From: Tetracentron sinense
Taxonomy: Eukaryota; Streptophyta; Magnoliopsida; Trochodendrales; Trochodendraceae
Length of the DNA: 64,000 nt
Assembly: GCA_015143295.1 (NCBI GenBank)
Contig: CM026556.1
Span: 20,770,547-20,834,546 of the forward strand
Direction: 5' to 3'
Both the position numbers and the translations under genes were made by a program. This document shows positions 48,290 through 60,080 of the stretch, one piece after another. The notes below the pieces were generated by a model. It was given only the letters and a program-made list of their open reading frames with translations. It was not told the origin of the DNA and searched no databases. Within the stretch, counting starts at the first letter, position 1. Every line of letters starts with the position of its first letter.

Positions 48290-51200
48290 TTAATGCTTCA
48301 CACTGATGAAACACAAAGCTACTTCAGCTTGGGCCTGGAGCTCTTCCAAGACCTTTATAAGTTTCTCGTGGCACATTGTTGTCTCACTCTTCTCTGCCAG
48401 ATCTTTCCTCAGTCTGCATCACAACAAAACAGAACCAACATCAATCATAAAGTAGTCATAAAACATTTTAAATAACATGGAGGGAGTACCTAACTAACCT
48501 AAGTAATGGAGTATTGATTTAAATGTAAGCTCATCAAGGTCTATAACATATTTCATTAAAATGTAAAGGTGTTAATTTTATTCCCATATGTTCTTCCATG
48601 AAGCTCAACTCTGTTCTAAAGCTGTTCTTCAAATAAAAATTTACTCACTTGGATCAAGTTACTTTTTTAACCCAAAACCAAGTTTCATGACTATGTTAGT
48701 TAATTGATGAAAAACAGAATGAGTTTCATTGACTTGGAATAACATAATTACAAAGCAGCCATCAGTTGCCACGACCCATAAGGAGCAGATCTTGGGTTTG
48801 AATCCCCTCTTGGAAAGGCTGGGCAATCCTGAAAGTTATTATGCATCAAACCAAAGAAGCCATGCATGACTACGTATCCCTAACAGCAAACGATTATGAT
48901 GTAAAATGATCACAGCGGAATTGTTATGTTGCCGCTAGATGAATATGAATATAAAGTATAAACAATATACAGGAGAACAGCTTGCTGGAGAGAAGATTAC
49001 ACGGATCCCTACTTTCTCATTTCATCATAGTGTACCCAACCTGATATGCACTTCTACGTGTTCTTATATTCTATCTACAGCTAACACATTTTTCTCAAAT
49101 AAATTGTATAAAATTCAAGTGTATCTTATATTCTATCTACAGCTAACACGTTTTTCTCAAATAAATTGTATCAAATTCAAGTGTATCTCTCCTTTACATA
49201 GAAGATTGAGTTATGTGTAGTGTGTTGATATTGTCATGATAAATTGTTAGGTGATAATCCACAACCAATTGGCACCAAGTATGTTCTGATGAATAAAATG
49301 GTTTCTATGCACAAAAGAAAAAAAAATGAATACCCCTAAGAAAAGGTAGGGTATTTTGGTCATTTCGATTATGAACGTGAAAAATCATCAATCAACCCCT
49401 TACACGTCATCAGACCATCAATCCAATTCTATTGAAAATACAGATAAATAAATTGGGAAAGAACATATAGAAAGAAACAAGAGTTCCTAAGCCAAAATGA
49501 AGGGCATAAAAATATGTACCTTTGGACAATTGCTGTGTCTCCATGACCGGTACAAGTAATAAACATGGTGTTAATAGGTAAACTGGTATAAAGGCTATGA
49601 ATTCTAGCATCCATGCGAGTTAGTATGTCCTTCAGTTCAGAGGTCACAGTGCATTTGATGCCTTTCCTGCTTGTCAATTTTTTATGGCACGTAAGCAATG
49701 ATATCATCTCTGCAAATTTTCTGTTCGATTTTTCTCTGTCCTCTGCTTCTTTCTTGAAATAGGAATTCAACTCTGAGAATTGGGTCCAGACAAAGTGTAT
49801 CTTATCATTCTTTACCTAGAATCACAAATAAATACAAAATATTGAAAGTGTTTCAATCAGAAAACAAGGATTGAAACTTATAAGTACTTAGCCAGATATA
49901 AAATCAACCTCCTTTCTGGCCTTTGAAAGAGCCTCATCATCTGAAGACACAGGGAAAGCATGGCACGATCCAGCAGCATATCTCTTCACTATGGAAACAT
50001 CATCAATGAAAGAACAGGTTTTGCCACTCTCACTCAAAACCGTAACGAGCTTCTTCCGCATGAATGATGGAGGTGAACCAGATTCAGGTCCTAATTCCAG
50101 AGCAAGAGAGTCGAAAGCTTATATTAGGATCAAGAAAAAAAATTCTACATCAGCAAACAAAGCACACCAGAACAGCCAATAAGAAGGTATTTCAGTTATA
50201 CAAAATTTTAAGGAAACACAAAAATGTAAAATTCTAATGTGCCGTATAAATTTCAAAATCAACTGACTGTCGAAAATCGACATTGTCAATATTTACTTTG
50301 ATAGCCATCATTGGAGACAGTTCTAGGATTAATTAAGAGGGAGGAGAGAGGGGGGACTATGGAGAATAAAAAATAGAAGCAAACAACAGTCTATAGTGAC
50401 AGCCGAATGAGAGAGAGAGAAAGTGATCGAAAAAATATAGAAAAATAGCCCGACAATCAACTGACAGTCGAACAAGAAGAGAGAGAGAGAGGAAGAGGTT
50501 GTACCTCTTCTCCTTTGTTTTTTCGTCAGTTAATGCCAAGAAAGGTAATGAAAGGTATATAATAATGGGGCTCACACTAATCTAAATCATAAAATACCAT
50601 TTTTTAAGAGGGGTTTATGAGAGCTTTGTGATCCTAGAGAAATTTTGGGACATTTAAAAGCATTTTTTATTATTGGGTTGCTGGGCCTAGCTGTGTCTGG
50701 TCGCCTAGGCAATGCTTTTAACAACTTTAAGGGGGACCATATGGTTCACCCATTAGGCAAGAGAGGGCAAGTTAGCATGAGAAGAATATACCAAACACTG
50801 TACGGTCTCTTCTATCTGCAAACCCTTTTTTTGTTAGATATACAAACCCTAATATATTATATGGTAAAATACACAATAAGCATATAAAATAACATATTTT
50901 TTTGTTAGCCAATTTATCATGGTTAAATAAAATGAATCTCATACCCTTAAACAATACATATATCAAATTTCAATAATGGTTCTCTAGGCAGGTAGGCGAC
51001 TGGGCCCAGCAAAGGCCAAACGTCTAGGCGATTGCTTAAGGGAACTGAGGTGACGCCTTTAATAAGCATGCTTTGTATCAATGGTTCAAAAAACAATATG
51101 CACAATATTTGTCAATTTTTGACCCATGTTAACACTACAGTTCTCCCATGGCCTAGGTAATGAATTAGTTGTTTACATACAAGAGAACCTATGATATAAA

Positions 51201-53499
51201 TTGTTTACAAAGTGCTATAGGACTAACCCATACATATAAAATACTAAGCGAAAAAAATGATGGCAATATGACCACCCACACTTTTGAAAACATGATAACG
51301 AAAAATCAATATATGTTCACATATGGAGCTTAGCTGGGTGCATGGGATCAAAAATCGACTCAATTCCACCAAAGTTGACCGAATTGAATCGACTTCCGTG
51401 ATGTCCGAAGTGAAATGCACTAGTATTTTAAAAATACTGGACTTCCTGGTAAACTTCGACCGAAACAGAAAAAAATTGTTGATGAAATGTAGAACTTCAG
51501 TGGAAGTTAACCGAAGTGTATAGAAAATTTCTATAAACTGAAGGACTTCAGGTTTTAACTTAAAAGATAATACTAGTTTCACTCATTTTAAACTTACTTT
51601 CTTCATAAGGAAAGACATGTGTACCTAACATTAACAGTATTATAAATATAATTAACTTTAAAAGAGAGTGTGCTAGCATTAACCTTATTATAAATTGTAA
51701 TTTTATTATTAGAGTGTAGTTAGCATTAACCTTAATATAAATTATAATTTTATTATTCTAATAATCTTGTTATTAGTAAATTATGACCATAATGACTTTT
51801 TAGAAATATTTAAAAAAATCAAATAATTTCCTAATGGTATTTCATAAATTCAAAATTATTTAACTACCCATCTCCTCCTCTTCACATATTGATTCAATAT
51901 TGTAAAAACATTGAGCTCATCAATTGTAGAATGAAATAGGTTTAGAAACTAAATTAAATTTCAATTATTTATCGACTTCAATATGCATTCATAAGGTTTT
52001 TAGGTTTCCAAAACAATTAACATGGATAATCATTGAAAAATAAAGAGAATACATACTCCTTCACTTGACAAAGAAGATGAAATATAATTTTAAAAAATTG
52101 ACAATCCAGAAGAATACCAAGAAAAAATTACAGCTCAGATTAGCAGACAACGCATGTCGCTTAATATGATTCTCACATTTGAGTACTACATGCTTGCGTC
52201 AGTAATATAATGAATTCTAGATGTGTATTTAAGCTCAAGTATTGAATTTCTAAAGTTTCATCTTAGATTTCCAATGTTTCCTTAAAGTTTCCTAGACTTC
52301 TTTAATTTTTACATAACTTCTTTGGCCTTCCTTAAACTTCCTCGAAACATGTTAACTTCCTTAGCGACCAAAGTTTATACTGAAACCGAAGTTTAATACC
52401 TTGGCTGGGTGAGGATGTTGAGATTGGTGAGTGACGAAACTAGGAAAGAAAAAACCAGAAATACTCATCCAAAGAAACCTATGAATAGCCCCTGTAGGTT
52501 ACACAATAAAATAGGAGTCACATGGGATGTTTCATCATGGCTGAGAATGAGTGCGTCAATGCAGGTTGAAGGTGGAAAAAGGGAGTGGACTGAGATAGCG
52601 AGAAAAGATTTGAAGACGAAGCATTTTAATAGAAGATATGGCCTTCAATAGAGTGAAATAAGGTAAGATTATGAATAGCCAACCTCAAATAGTAGGAATA
52701 AAGCTATGATATGGTGATACATTTTCTTAGATGCGCTTTCGTGTGAATTGTGATGCACACTAAAATGAAAATAATGCTTATATCCTAATAAACTCCTTAC
52801 AGTATCAAACTAATTGTAAAATAGTGTTGCCTATATCATTTTTATGTACAGCATGTCCACCATCTTGTGTCCATGAATCCAATGCATGCTGATACTGCTT
52901 ATCAAATTTAGAGGAAAAATTAAATAGACAAGAAATTCTGCATAATCTCTACTAACGCTCAAAATTTTAGACAATGTACAATATAATACGAATGCATAAA
53001 AATAAATCACTTGCCATGTCTAATCTTTAATAGTGCCAGTTCCATAGCAGTTCTGGCATCCTCGATACTGTCATGTCCATTTCCTGACCCCTGTATGTCC
53101 CTAGAAAGAAATCTCTTGGCTAGCACTCGTAAAGCAGTCTTGTAATGTGCACCACGTGGATGCTTGTACAATATTGCAGTATCAATAACCAAATCATGAG
53201 AGATCTTCAATGCTAATAGGTCATTCTCTAGAGAGTGCCCAACTAAGATGGTCTCTTTGTAAACAATCTTTAGAAACTCTTCCTGGACAAAGAAAGCTAC
53301 TGTAAATAAACCAAATGAATGGCAAAATTTTAAAAAATGAACCACAATAAATAAAAAAATTTGAAGCAACAATGAAACCATTTATGGTAAAATCAAGTAT
53401 GCATGGAATACAAGGGAAACAAAACCAAATGAATGAACCTGAATATCTTTAAGAGTTGTAGTCACTCCATTCAGCATCTCACATGTGATTCCACTATAC
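48290..53499 (-). CDS. SDN5-like 3'-5' exoribonuclease, last five coding exons
   Basis: Host gene; the protein resembles small RNA degrading nuclease 5, a plant DEDD-type (REXO1-like) 3'-5' exonuclease. Exons right to left: 53439-53499, 53015-53282, 49909-50090, 49520-49815 and 48290-53413-side terminal exon 48290-48413, with stop TAA at 48290-48292. Exonuclease part: ILVGHSLENDLLALKI with catalytic Asp in ENDLLALK, and GNGHDSIEDARTAMELALLK near the domain end (HD..ED signature). A C-terminal region follows (SFMRKKLVTVLSESGKT; ITCTGHGDTAIV; ELQAQAEVALCF). Phases agree across all junctions if intron 53014-50091 has a GC donor. Upstream exons with the first catalytic DCEM-type motif are absent from the visible sequence, so the start is outside the window or lost. 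Confidence 0.85.
51341..52403. mobile_element. Non-autonomous hAT element in an intron of the exoribonuclease gene
   Basis: 1063 bp with imperfect ends CATGGGATCAAAAATCG and (right end, complement) CAAGGTATTAAACTTCG. It is flanked by the 8-bp duplication GCTGGGTG (51333-51340 and 52404-52411). No transposase coding is seen. It lies wholly inside the 2924-bp intron between exons 53015-53282 and 49909-50090. Confidence 0.82.
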
Positions 53500-55079
53500 C
53501 TGCACAACCCAGAAAACAACTGTAAACAAAAGAGTTGTGAATAGTTTTTAATTCCAAAGTGGAAGAAAAAGATACAATATTTTATTAATTGGGAAAACCC
53601 TAAATATAGTACTGTACTAGACCAACAAAGGGGCTGACCTATTCAGGAAAAAAATGAGTACGTTACATAATACTGAAAATAGCCCACACTCTGGACTTCT
53701 ATTAGGTAGTAGACCTCAGATTTAGAACCCTATGGACCACTTATGAAATTAATCTCAAAAAATTTATCCTACTTCTAGATTGCTGGTGCTCAGGACTACT
53801 GAATGATGTCCCCGACTCATTGACCAGGGAGACATCAATCAGCAACCTTTGTACATAGGGGATTCTATTCCCTACTGCATTTCCTGTTATTGCAGAAGAA
53901 CACTCTAACTTGGCTTTTGGGGGTAACTAAAGTTTTACTAAAAGGAAAGCAAGAGAAATAAAATTTACATGTATTGCAGAATAAAGTTCCATGTCCAAAT
54001 GAGGTTATTTGTACCATTTTGGAGAATGCATAATCCAATTGTAAGCACTATGGCTACGGATGAAAAATGGCATTATGTACTTAAATAGGTAACTATCTTC
54101 CAGGACGAAACTAAGAAAAACAACCTTCGGACTTAGAAGCCTATTCTATGGAAGAGATAAGTGCCCTTCTATTAGAGTATCCCTAAATAGAGAAGGCCTT
54201 GGACTAACATTCCTAATTCGACATCATTTAAGTCTCTAGACCCGATTCACTGGAGAAGACTTTCAGAGCGTCCTCTGAAATCTTTAATTAAATCATTAAA
54301 CCTCATTTCCCAGGAGTTCGATTGAAATACCATCAAAGTTCAACTTTATCCAACAAACCAAGCAAAAAAAAGGCATCACAAGAGTGTGTGCGGGCACATG
54401 GATCAGCATAATCTGAGAAGTAGGGAATCAAAAAGTATGAAAAAATAGGATCACAATCCTGTCACTTTAATTGTGGCTTACCTTTTTATATGTCAAAAAA
54501 TATCTGAATGCTTTGTTTTTGGTATCGTTGCAAATCATATTCTATTAGCTACACAACGAGCCCAAGATTGCACAATTTGGATATGATTTGAGTGACTATG
54601 GACAAATAAGGACAATGCGCAGCTTCATGGCAGGCTAACGGTTATATTTTTTTTCTATTTTTAGTTTTTCTAAAAAGTATTTGTATTTCAATAAATTATT
54701 GTTTGAGTCATGAATCATTATAGGTTTAAGATAGTCGTCTATGTCAATTCTAAGTATCACCATGAGTTTAAAAAGTGTTGGATTTTGGAAGTTAGTTTTT
54801 GGTAAGCCATAATGGAGTCCATATAGGGGCTGCTAAGTGATTGTTATGCAGAAAATCTATATGTCCCATTTTCAACAAGCTCTCTGCCCAATTTTTAGAT
54901 TTCAATATGGCAGGCTACGCCAAAAAAAGAGAGACTCTACATGCTCAGCCACAAACTAGCTAAGCCTCAAAAGTGCATATCTGACTACCAAGCAAAATCT
55001 CAATATTCCTAAGGCTATATGTCATTTGCTAAACTAATCGTTTGAAAGATTTGGTTGTAATAATATAGCTTCAGATAAG
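53500..55079. other. Probable intron of the exoribonuclease gene, left part
   Basis: AT-rich sequence with no open frame of note. A good minus-strand 3' splice site (pyrimidine-rich, ending GTGCAG at 53500-53505) borders the exon at 53499. I could not find the preceding exon anywhere up to base 64000. Confidence 0.5.
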
Positions 55080-56416
55080 CTATATTATGTGCTCAGCCTA
55101 CATCTGAAGGAGGATTTGCATTAGATTAATTGAGAACATATCGAAGGCTTTCTGTATGAAATTACTTTGGAAACTCTTATCCTCTTCTGAATATTGGTCT
55201 AAATTCTTCAACAAAAAATATTTGAGAGGTGAGTTTCTTTGGAACTTGGGGATTCATTTCAATCGTTCTACTACTTGGGTCTCATATGAATAGTCTAGCT
55301 CAAGATTTTATCCTCAAATGTCAATAGTTAGTGGGTAATGGCCAGTCTACAATTTTTTGGATGGATAACTCGATTAGTGATACTCCTCTCATTACTTTGA
55401 TTACTTCTCCGGACACATTTCCTCTTATTGCTGATTTACTGGATAATCAAGGTAATTGGAATCTTTCAGACGTTATTTATTATATTCCTATGGATGTGGT
55501 AGACACCGTTAGTAATAGTGGTTTGTTCACCTTTCACTGTCCGAATATGATCATATGGCGTCATTCTCCAACTGGTAACTTCTCTATTTCTAGTGGGTAG
55601 AATTCTATTAGAAATCATTTTTTCCTTCTATTCCTTGGAATAAATTTATTTGGAATAAATATGTCCCAACAAAAATAAGTATTTTTGGGTGAAAGATTCT
55701 TCACGATGTAGTTCTCAGTGAATATTATAATTCAGAAAATTGGCATTCCTATTGCTAGCAGATGGTACTGAGTATCATCCAGAATCTCTCAATCATCTTC
55801 TTAGATCTAGTGACTCTAGTCGACTAGCTATCAAGATTTCGGATTACTTTGTCGTATGCTCAATATTTGTATTCCATAATGATAGCATTCATTGTTGTTT
55901 GATGTGTTGGTTTTAGAGCATTTGGAAGGAAAAGTGCTCGAGAATTTATGATAATAATGTTAAATCTGCTAACATTATCATAGGGAATATCTCTAAATAT
56001 ACGAGTATCATCTTATCCTCCATAAATACATTGAAAGAATCATCATTAGGGATAAGTATAGCTATGATTTGTTTAAGTTTCCTCCAAAAATTTTCAAAAG
56101 AGAGTTTTGATTTGGAGATGGTGTAAACCAAGTTTGTGTTGGTTCAAACTCAATATTGATGGAGCATCGAAAAGAAATCCAGTTACAGAAAGAGGTGGAG
56201 TTATTCCTGATCGCAAAGAAAATTTTATTTCAGGTTTCTACTCATTTTATGGTCGTTCTACTAATAACACAATGGAATTCAGAGCTTTACTAGATGGGTA
56301 AATGTTTGTGCATCCTTGAACATATGGAATATTGAAATTGAATTGAATTCTACATTGGTTGTAAATTCAATCTCTATCATCATTGAACCCCTTGGTCTGT
56401 TTGGTATTGGAAGAAG

Positions 56417-56659
56417 AGTTGACTTGATTAGTTTGGTTTAGGGTTAAGGTTTGAAAGAAAGATATAACAAGAAGAAGAAAAGGAAGAAGGAGAAAAGAAA
56501 GAATAGAGAGCTTAACTTTTCTCTCTCATGCATTAGGTCATATACTTAGCATCTAGAAATGAATATTACAAGTATGTCATTATTACATACACTCTATCAT
56601 ACTAACACCCAAAGGTCTACTATATCATAGAGATACAAGAAACCTAACAATATTCAACA
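56417..56659 (-). repeat. 3' LTR of the LINE-nested copia
   Basis: 243 bp, plus-strand AGTTGACTTG... to ...TATTCAACA. Equal in length to the partner at 63155-63397. In element orientation the LTR starts TGTTGA and ends TCAACT, so its last base departs from the canonical CA end. Confidence 0.85.
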
Positions 56660-57970
56660 CTCCTCATCAAGTTGGTGCATAGATATCCCTCATGCTCAAC
56701 TTACTAATAATACTAATGAATTGAGATCTCCCAATCCTTTGGTGAAAACATCCGCTAGTTGATCCCTGAACCCCGGTCTTTACGAAAGGAGTACAAATGA
56801 CACCCGATATCAACTTCTCCTTAATAAAGTGACAATCAACTTCAATATGTTGTGTGATCATGTTGCACGAGATTATGAGCTATATTGATTGTCGCCTTGT
56901 TGTCACAATATAAACTCATAGGCCCTTGAGTAGGAACCCCAATATTTGAAAGTAGCAATCTAAGCCATAGGAGCTCATATACCCCGTGTGCCATAGCTCT
57001 AAACTTTGCTTATGCACTAGACCTGGCTACCACTAATTGTTTATTGCTCCTCCATGTCACAAGGTGCCACCCACAAAGGAACAATACCCAAACGTGGATC
57101 GCCTATCTGTAATAGAGGCTACTGGCCCAGTCTACATCTGTGTAAGCCTCTACCCTCAAGTCACCATGACTAGCATACATCAATCTTTTCCTAGGGGTGG
57201 ACTTGAGATACCTGAGTATCATGTACACTGCTTCCAAATGTCTTGAGGTCGGTGCATGCATAAACTAGCTGACAACACTGATGGCATATGCAATGTCTGG
57301 CCTAGTCAAAGAGAGGTAAATTAGGCGCCCTACAAGTCTCTAATACTTTCCTGAATATGAAAGATGTTCCCCACTGTCTTCACTGAGCTTGTGGTTCACA
57401 TCAATAAGGGTCACTGGGTTTACACCACATCATCTCGGTCTCCTCAAGTAAGTCAAGCACATACTCTGAGAAACAAAGATACCTTCCTTTGATTTGACAA
57501 CTCACATCCCTATGAAGTACTTCAAATGGCCCAAATCCTTGATCTCAAATTCCGCTGCCAGCTTACTCTTTCTTTCCCATTTCATCATAGTCATCCCCGG
57601 TCACCAGAATGTCATCCACATACACAATAAGGATAGTAGCTTTTTGGTGGAAATGCTTGATAAATAGGGTGTGGATTGCTTGGTTCTACTTGTTGCCGTT
57701 CTTCAACATAGAAGTGAAAATTTTCTCAAACCAGGCTCTAAGAGACTGCTTTAGGCTATATAATGTCTTCCTTAGCTTGCACTCTCCCTTTAGCTGAGGA
57801 ACTCATAAAGCCAGGAGGTGTCATGTACAATTCTTCCAAGTCACCTTGTAAGAAGACAGTCTTCACATCAAACTAGAATAGGGGCCAATCTTGGTTGGCA
57901 GTAAGGGAAAACAACATTCTTATGGAGTTCATATTGCCTATGGGGGCGATGGTCTCCTGGTAGTCTATAC

Positions 57971-58427
57971 CATATTATTAAAACTTGGCACGTCGACTCG
58001 AAACTCAGCCGAGTCGACTCGACTTGGCCAAGTTTCGAGTCGAGTTTGAGGTCAAACTCGGTTTTGACACTGAAAACCGAGTGACTTGCCTCGAGTTTTG
58101 TACTTTTTTTTGTTAAAACAAAATATCGAGTAAACCGGCCTACCCGAGTGACCAAATTATGTTTTTCTTTTTTTTAACACACCTCACCTATTCTTAAGTA
58201 TAAATACAAAACAAAGGGAGGTGTTTAGTATATATTGAATTATATATTTCATTTTAAACATGGTTTATCATTAATTTTGAATTTATACCATATATATATT
58301 ATTAGAAAAATATTATATATGTCTGAGTTTTAAGTGTCATTACTCAGACGAGTTTTGCCCAAGTTTCTGAGTTGACTCTACTCGGCAAGTTTCCAGTCGA
58401 GTCAAGTTTTCGGTTTTAAAAACACTG
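57971..58427. mobile_element. hAT-type MITE, 457 bp
   Basis: Ends CATATTATTAAAACTTGGC and (right end, complement) CAGTGTTTTTAAAACCG. It is flanked by the 8-bp duplication GTCTATAC (57963-57970 and 58428-58435). The interior is rich in GAGTCGACTCG-type dyads and AAACTCG motifs and has no coding capacity. Inserted in the RT remnant of the copia element. Confidence 0.85.
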
Positions 58428-58916
58428 GTCTATACCATGGGTCTGGGTGTATCCCTTGGCAACAAGCCTTGCTTTGTACCTATCAATTTAGCCATCTAAA
58501 AGGTGTTTCACAATGAAGATCCACTTGTAGCCCACTGGTCCTTCCCTCTAGGAAGCTCAACAACATCCCAAGTGTCACTATTTTCAAGAGCCCACATCTC
58601 CTCTTCTATTGCCTCTCGCAACTTTGGCCAAGAAAGAGCATTTGTCACACTACGAGGAATAGACACATAAGAAAACGACAAGGTAAAGGAGCGATACGAA
58701 GGAGATAAAAGTTAGACATAGGATTAGCACAAGAACGAACTTCCTTCCTTAGAACAATAGGAAGGGAAGAATCATCAATTAACTCAGAACTAGAATGAGG
58801 GATATTACCTTTGGCTGATGGATCAGAGGAGAGCATGAAGGCCTTCTTTATTGTCATTCTTCCTCCTTTCATATACCTTCAAAGTAAAAACAATTTCTCC
58901 TTGCCATCACAATCAG

Positions 58917-60080
58917 CAAGGTTCTAAAAATCGATAATATTGGCGATATATCACCGATATTTTTCGGTATCCGTCATTACCGACACATCTATACCATGTA
59001 TAGAAATTTTTACATGCTATCGGGAGTTGTCGGCGATTTATCGGCGATATGGACGATTTATCAGCGATAACTTACCGATTTCGACCAAACCAATTCACTC
59101 TACAGTTCACTCTATAAAAACAGTGATTCGATCATGCAAATTGCAAAAAATCTTCAAATTTGACAATGGAAACTGAATATTTTGATTTAGAAGAAAAAAA
59201 AGAAAAAGGATTGAAAGTTAAGAGTAGAGAAGAAAGAAGAAGGAAGAAAAGATTAGAGAGTACCGTGGCCGTCTGCCGCCGTCACCGTTTGTAGTAGCCT
59301 TCGTCGTCGTCGTCGTTGCCAGACGCCAGTCCAAGGTTCCTCCCCCCTCTTCGGCTTCTTCCCCCTTTTTTCTATTATATGAAATCATTGAATGAAGTAA
59401 GGCTTATTTAAACTTTAAACCCTAAAAAGGGTTATGCTAACTTCACTCTATGTTAAATAACATCCCATTTTATTTGTTTTAACTTTTAAGTGGTTTAAAC
59501 CTTAACTAGGGTAATGCTAATTTCACTCTTTGTTAATAACATGCTCTTTTAATTGTTTTAACCTTTAAGTGGTTTAAACCCTAACAAGGTCAAGGGTAAT
59601 GCTAATTTCACTCTCTGTTAATAATTTTCTATTTCAATTTTTTTAACCTAACAATGGTAATACAAGGCTAAGGGTTTTAACCTAAAATTAAAAAGGTTTG
59701 GAGATAACAACACCATAATTTGCAGGAAATCCTAAATCTAATTAAAGAATTAAATAACAAACGAATTTGATTGCAGATTGCAGTCCAAACTACAACCTAT
59801 TATATTTCAAATCTTTGGAACAGATTCAAACCTGAATAAATCTCAATTTTTTTTATTTCACTGCAAAAACATTGAATAATGTATACAGAAAACAACATTG
59901 CAAGACCATAGGACATCCTCAAGCTGCCCCCAATGGATCCCTGTTTTCTGAACACTTCTTCAAATTGTGTGCCCCCTTTTTTTGCTATTTAAAAAAAAAA
60001 AAATCGATAAACGATATATCTCCGATATATCTTTTTTTCGCAACTCGACATTTCGAGCGATATCGACATTCAGAACCTTG
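58917..60080. mobile_element. Non-autonomous hAT element, 1164 bp
   Basis: Terminal inverted repeats CAAGGTTCTAAAAATCGATA and (right end, complement) CAAGGTTCTGAATGTCGATA. It is flanked by the 8-bp duplication ACAATCAG (58909-58916 and 60081-60088). Subterminal GCGATATATC/CGATATATC motifs repeat at both ends, as expected for transposase-binding regions. No transposase frame. Confidence 0.9.

Noticed and set aside
50400-50500. GA-rich microsatellite as a regulatory element
   Set aside because: Simple GAGA runs inside an intron with nothing else to support a function.
50570-51100. Possible further MITE with TCGCCTAGGC-type motifs in the exoribonuclease intron
   Set aside because: I could not find convincing inverted ends or a target duplication.
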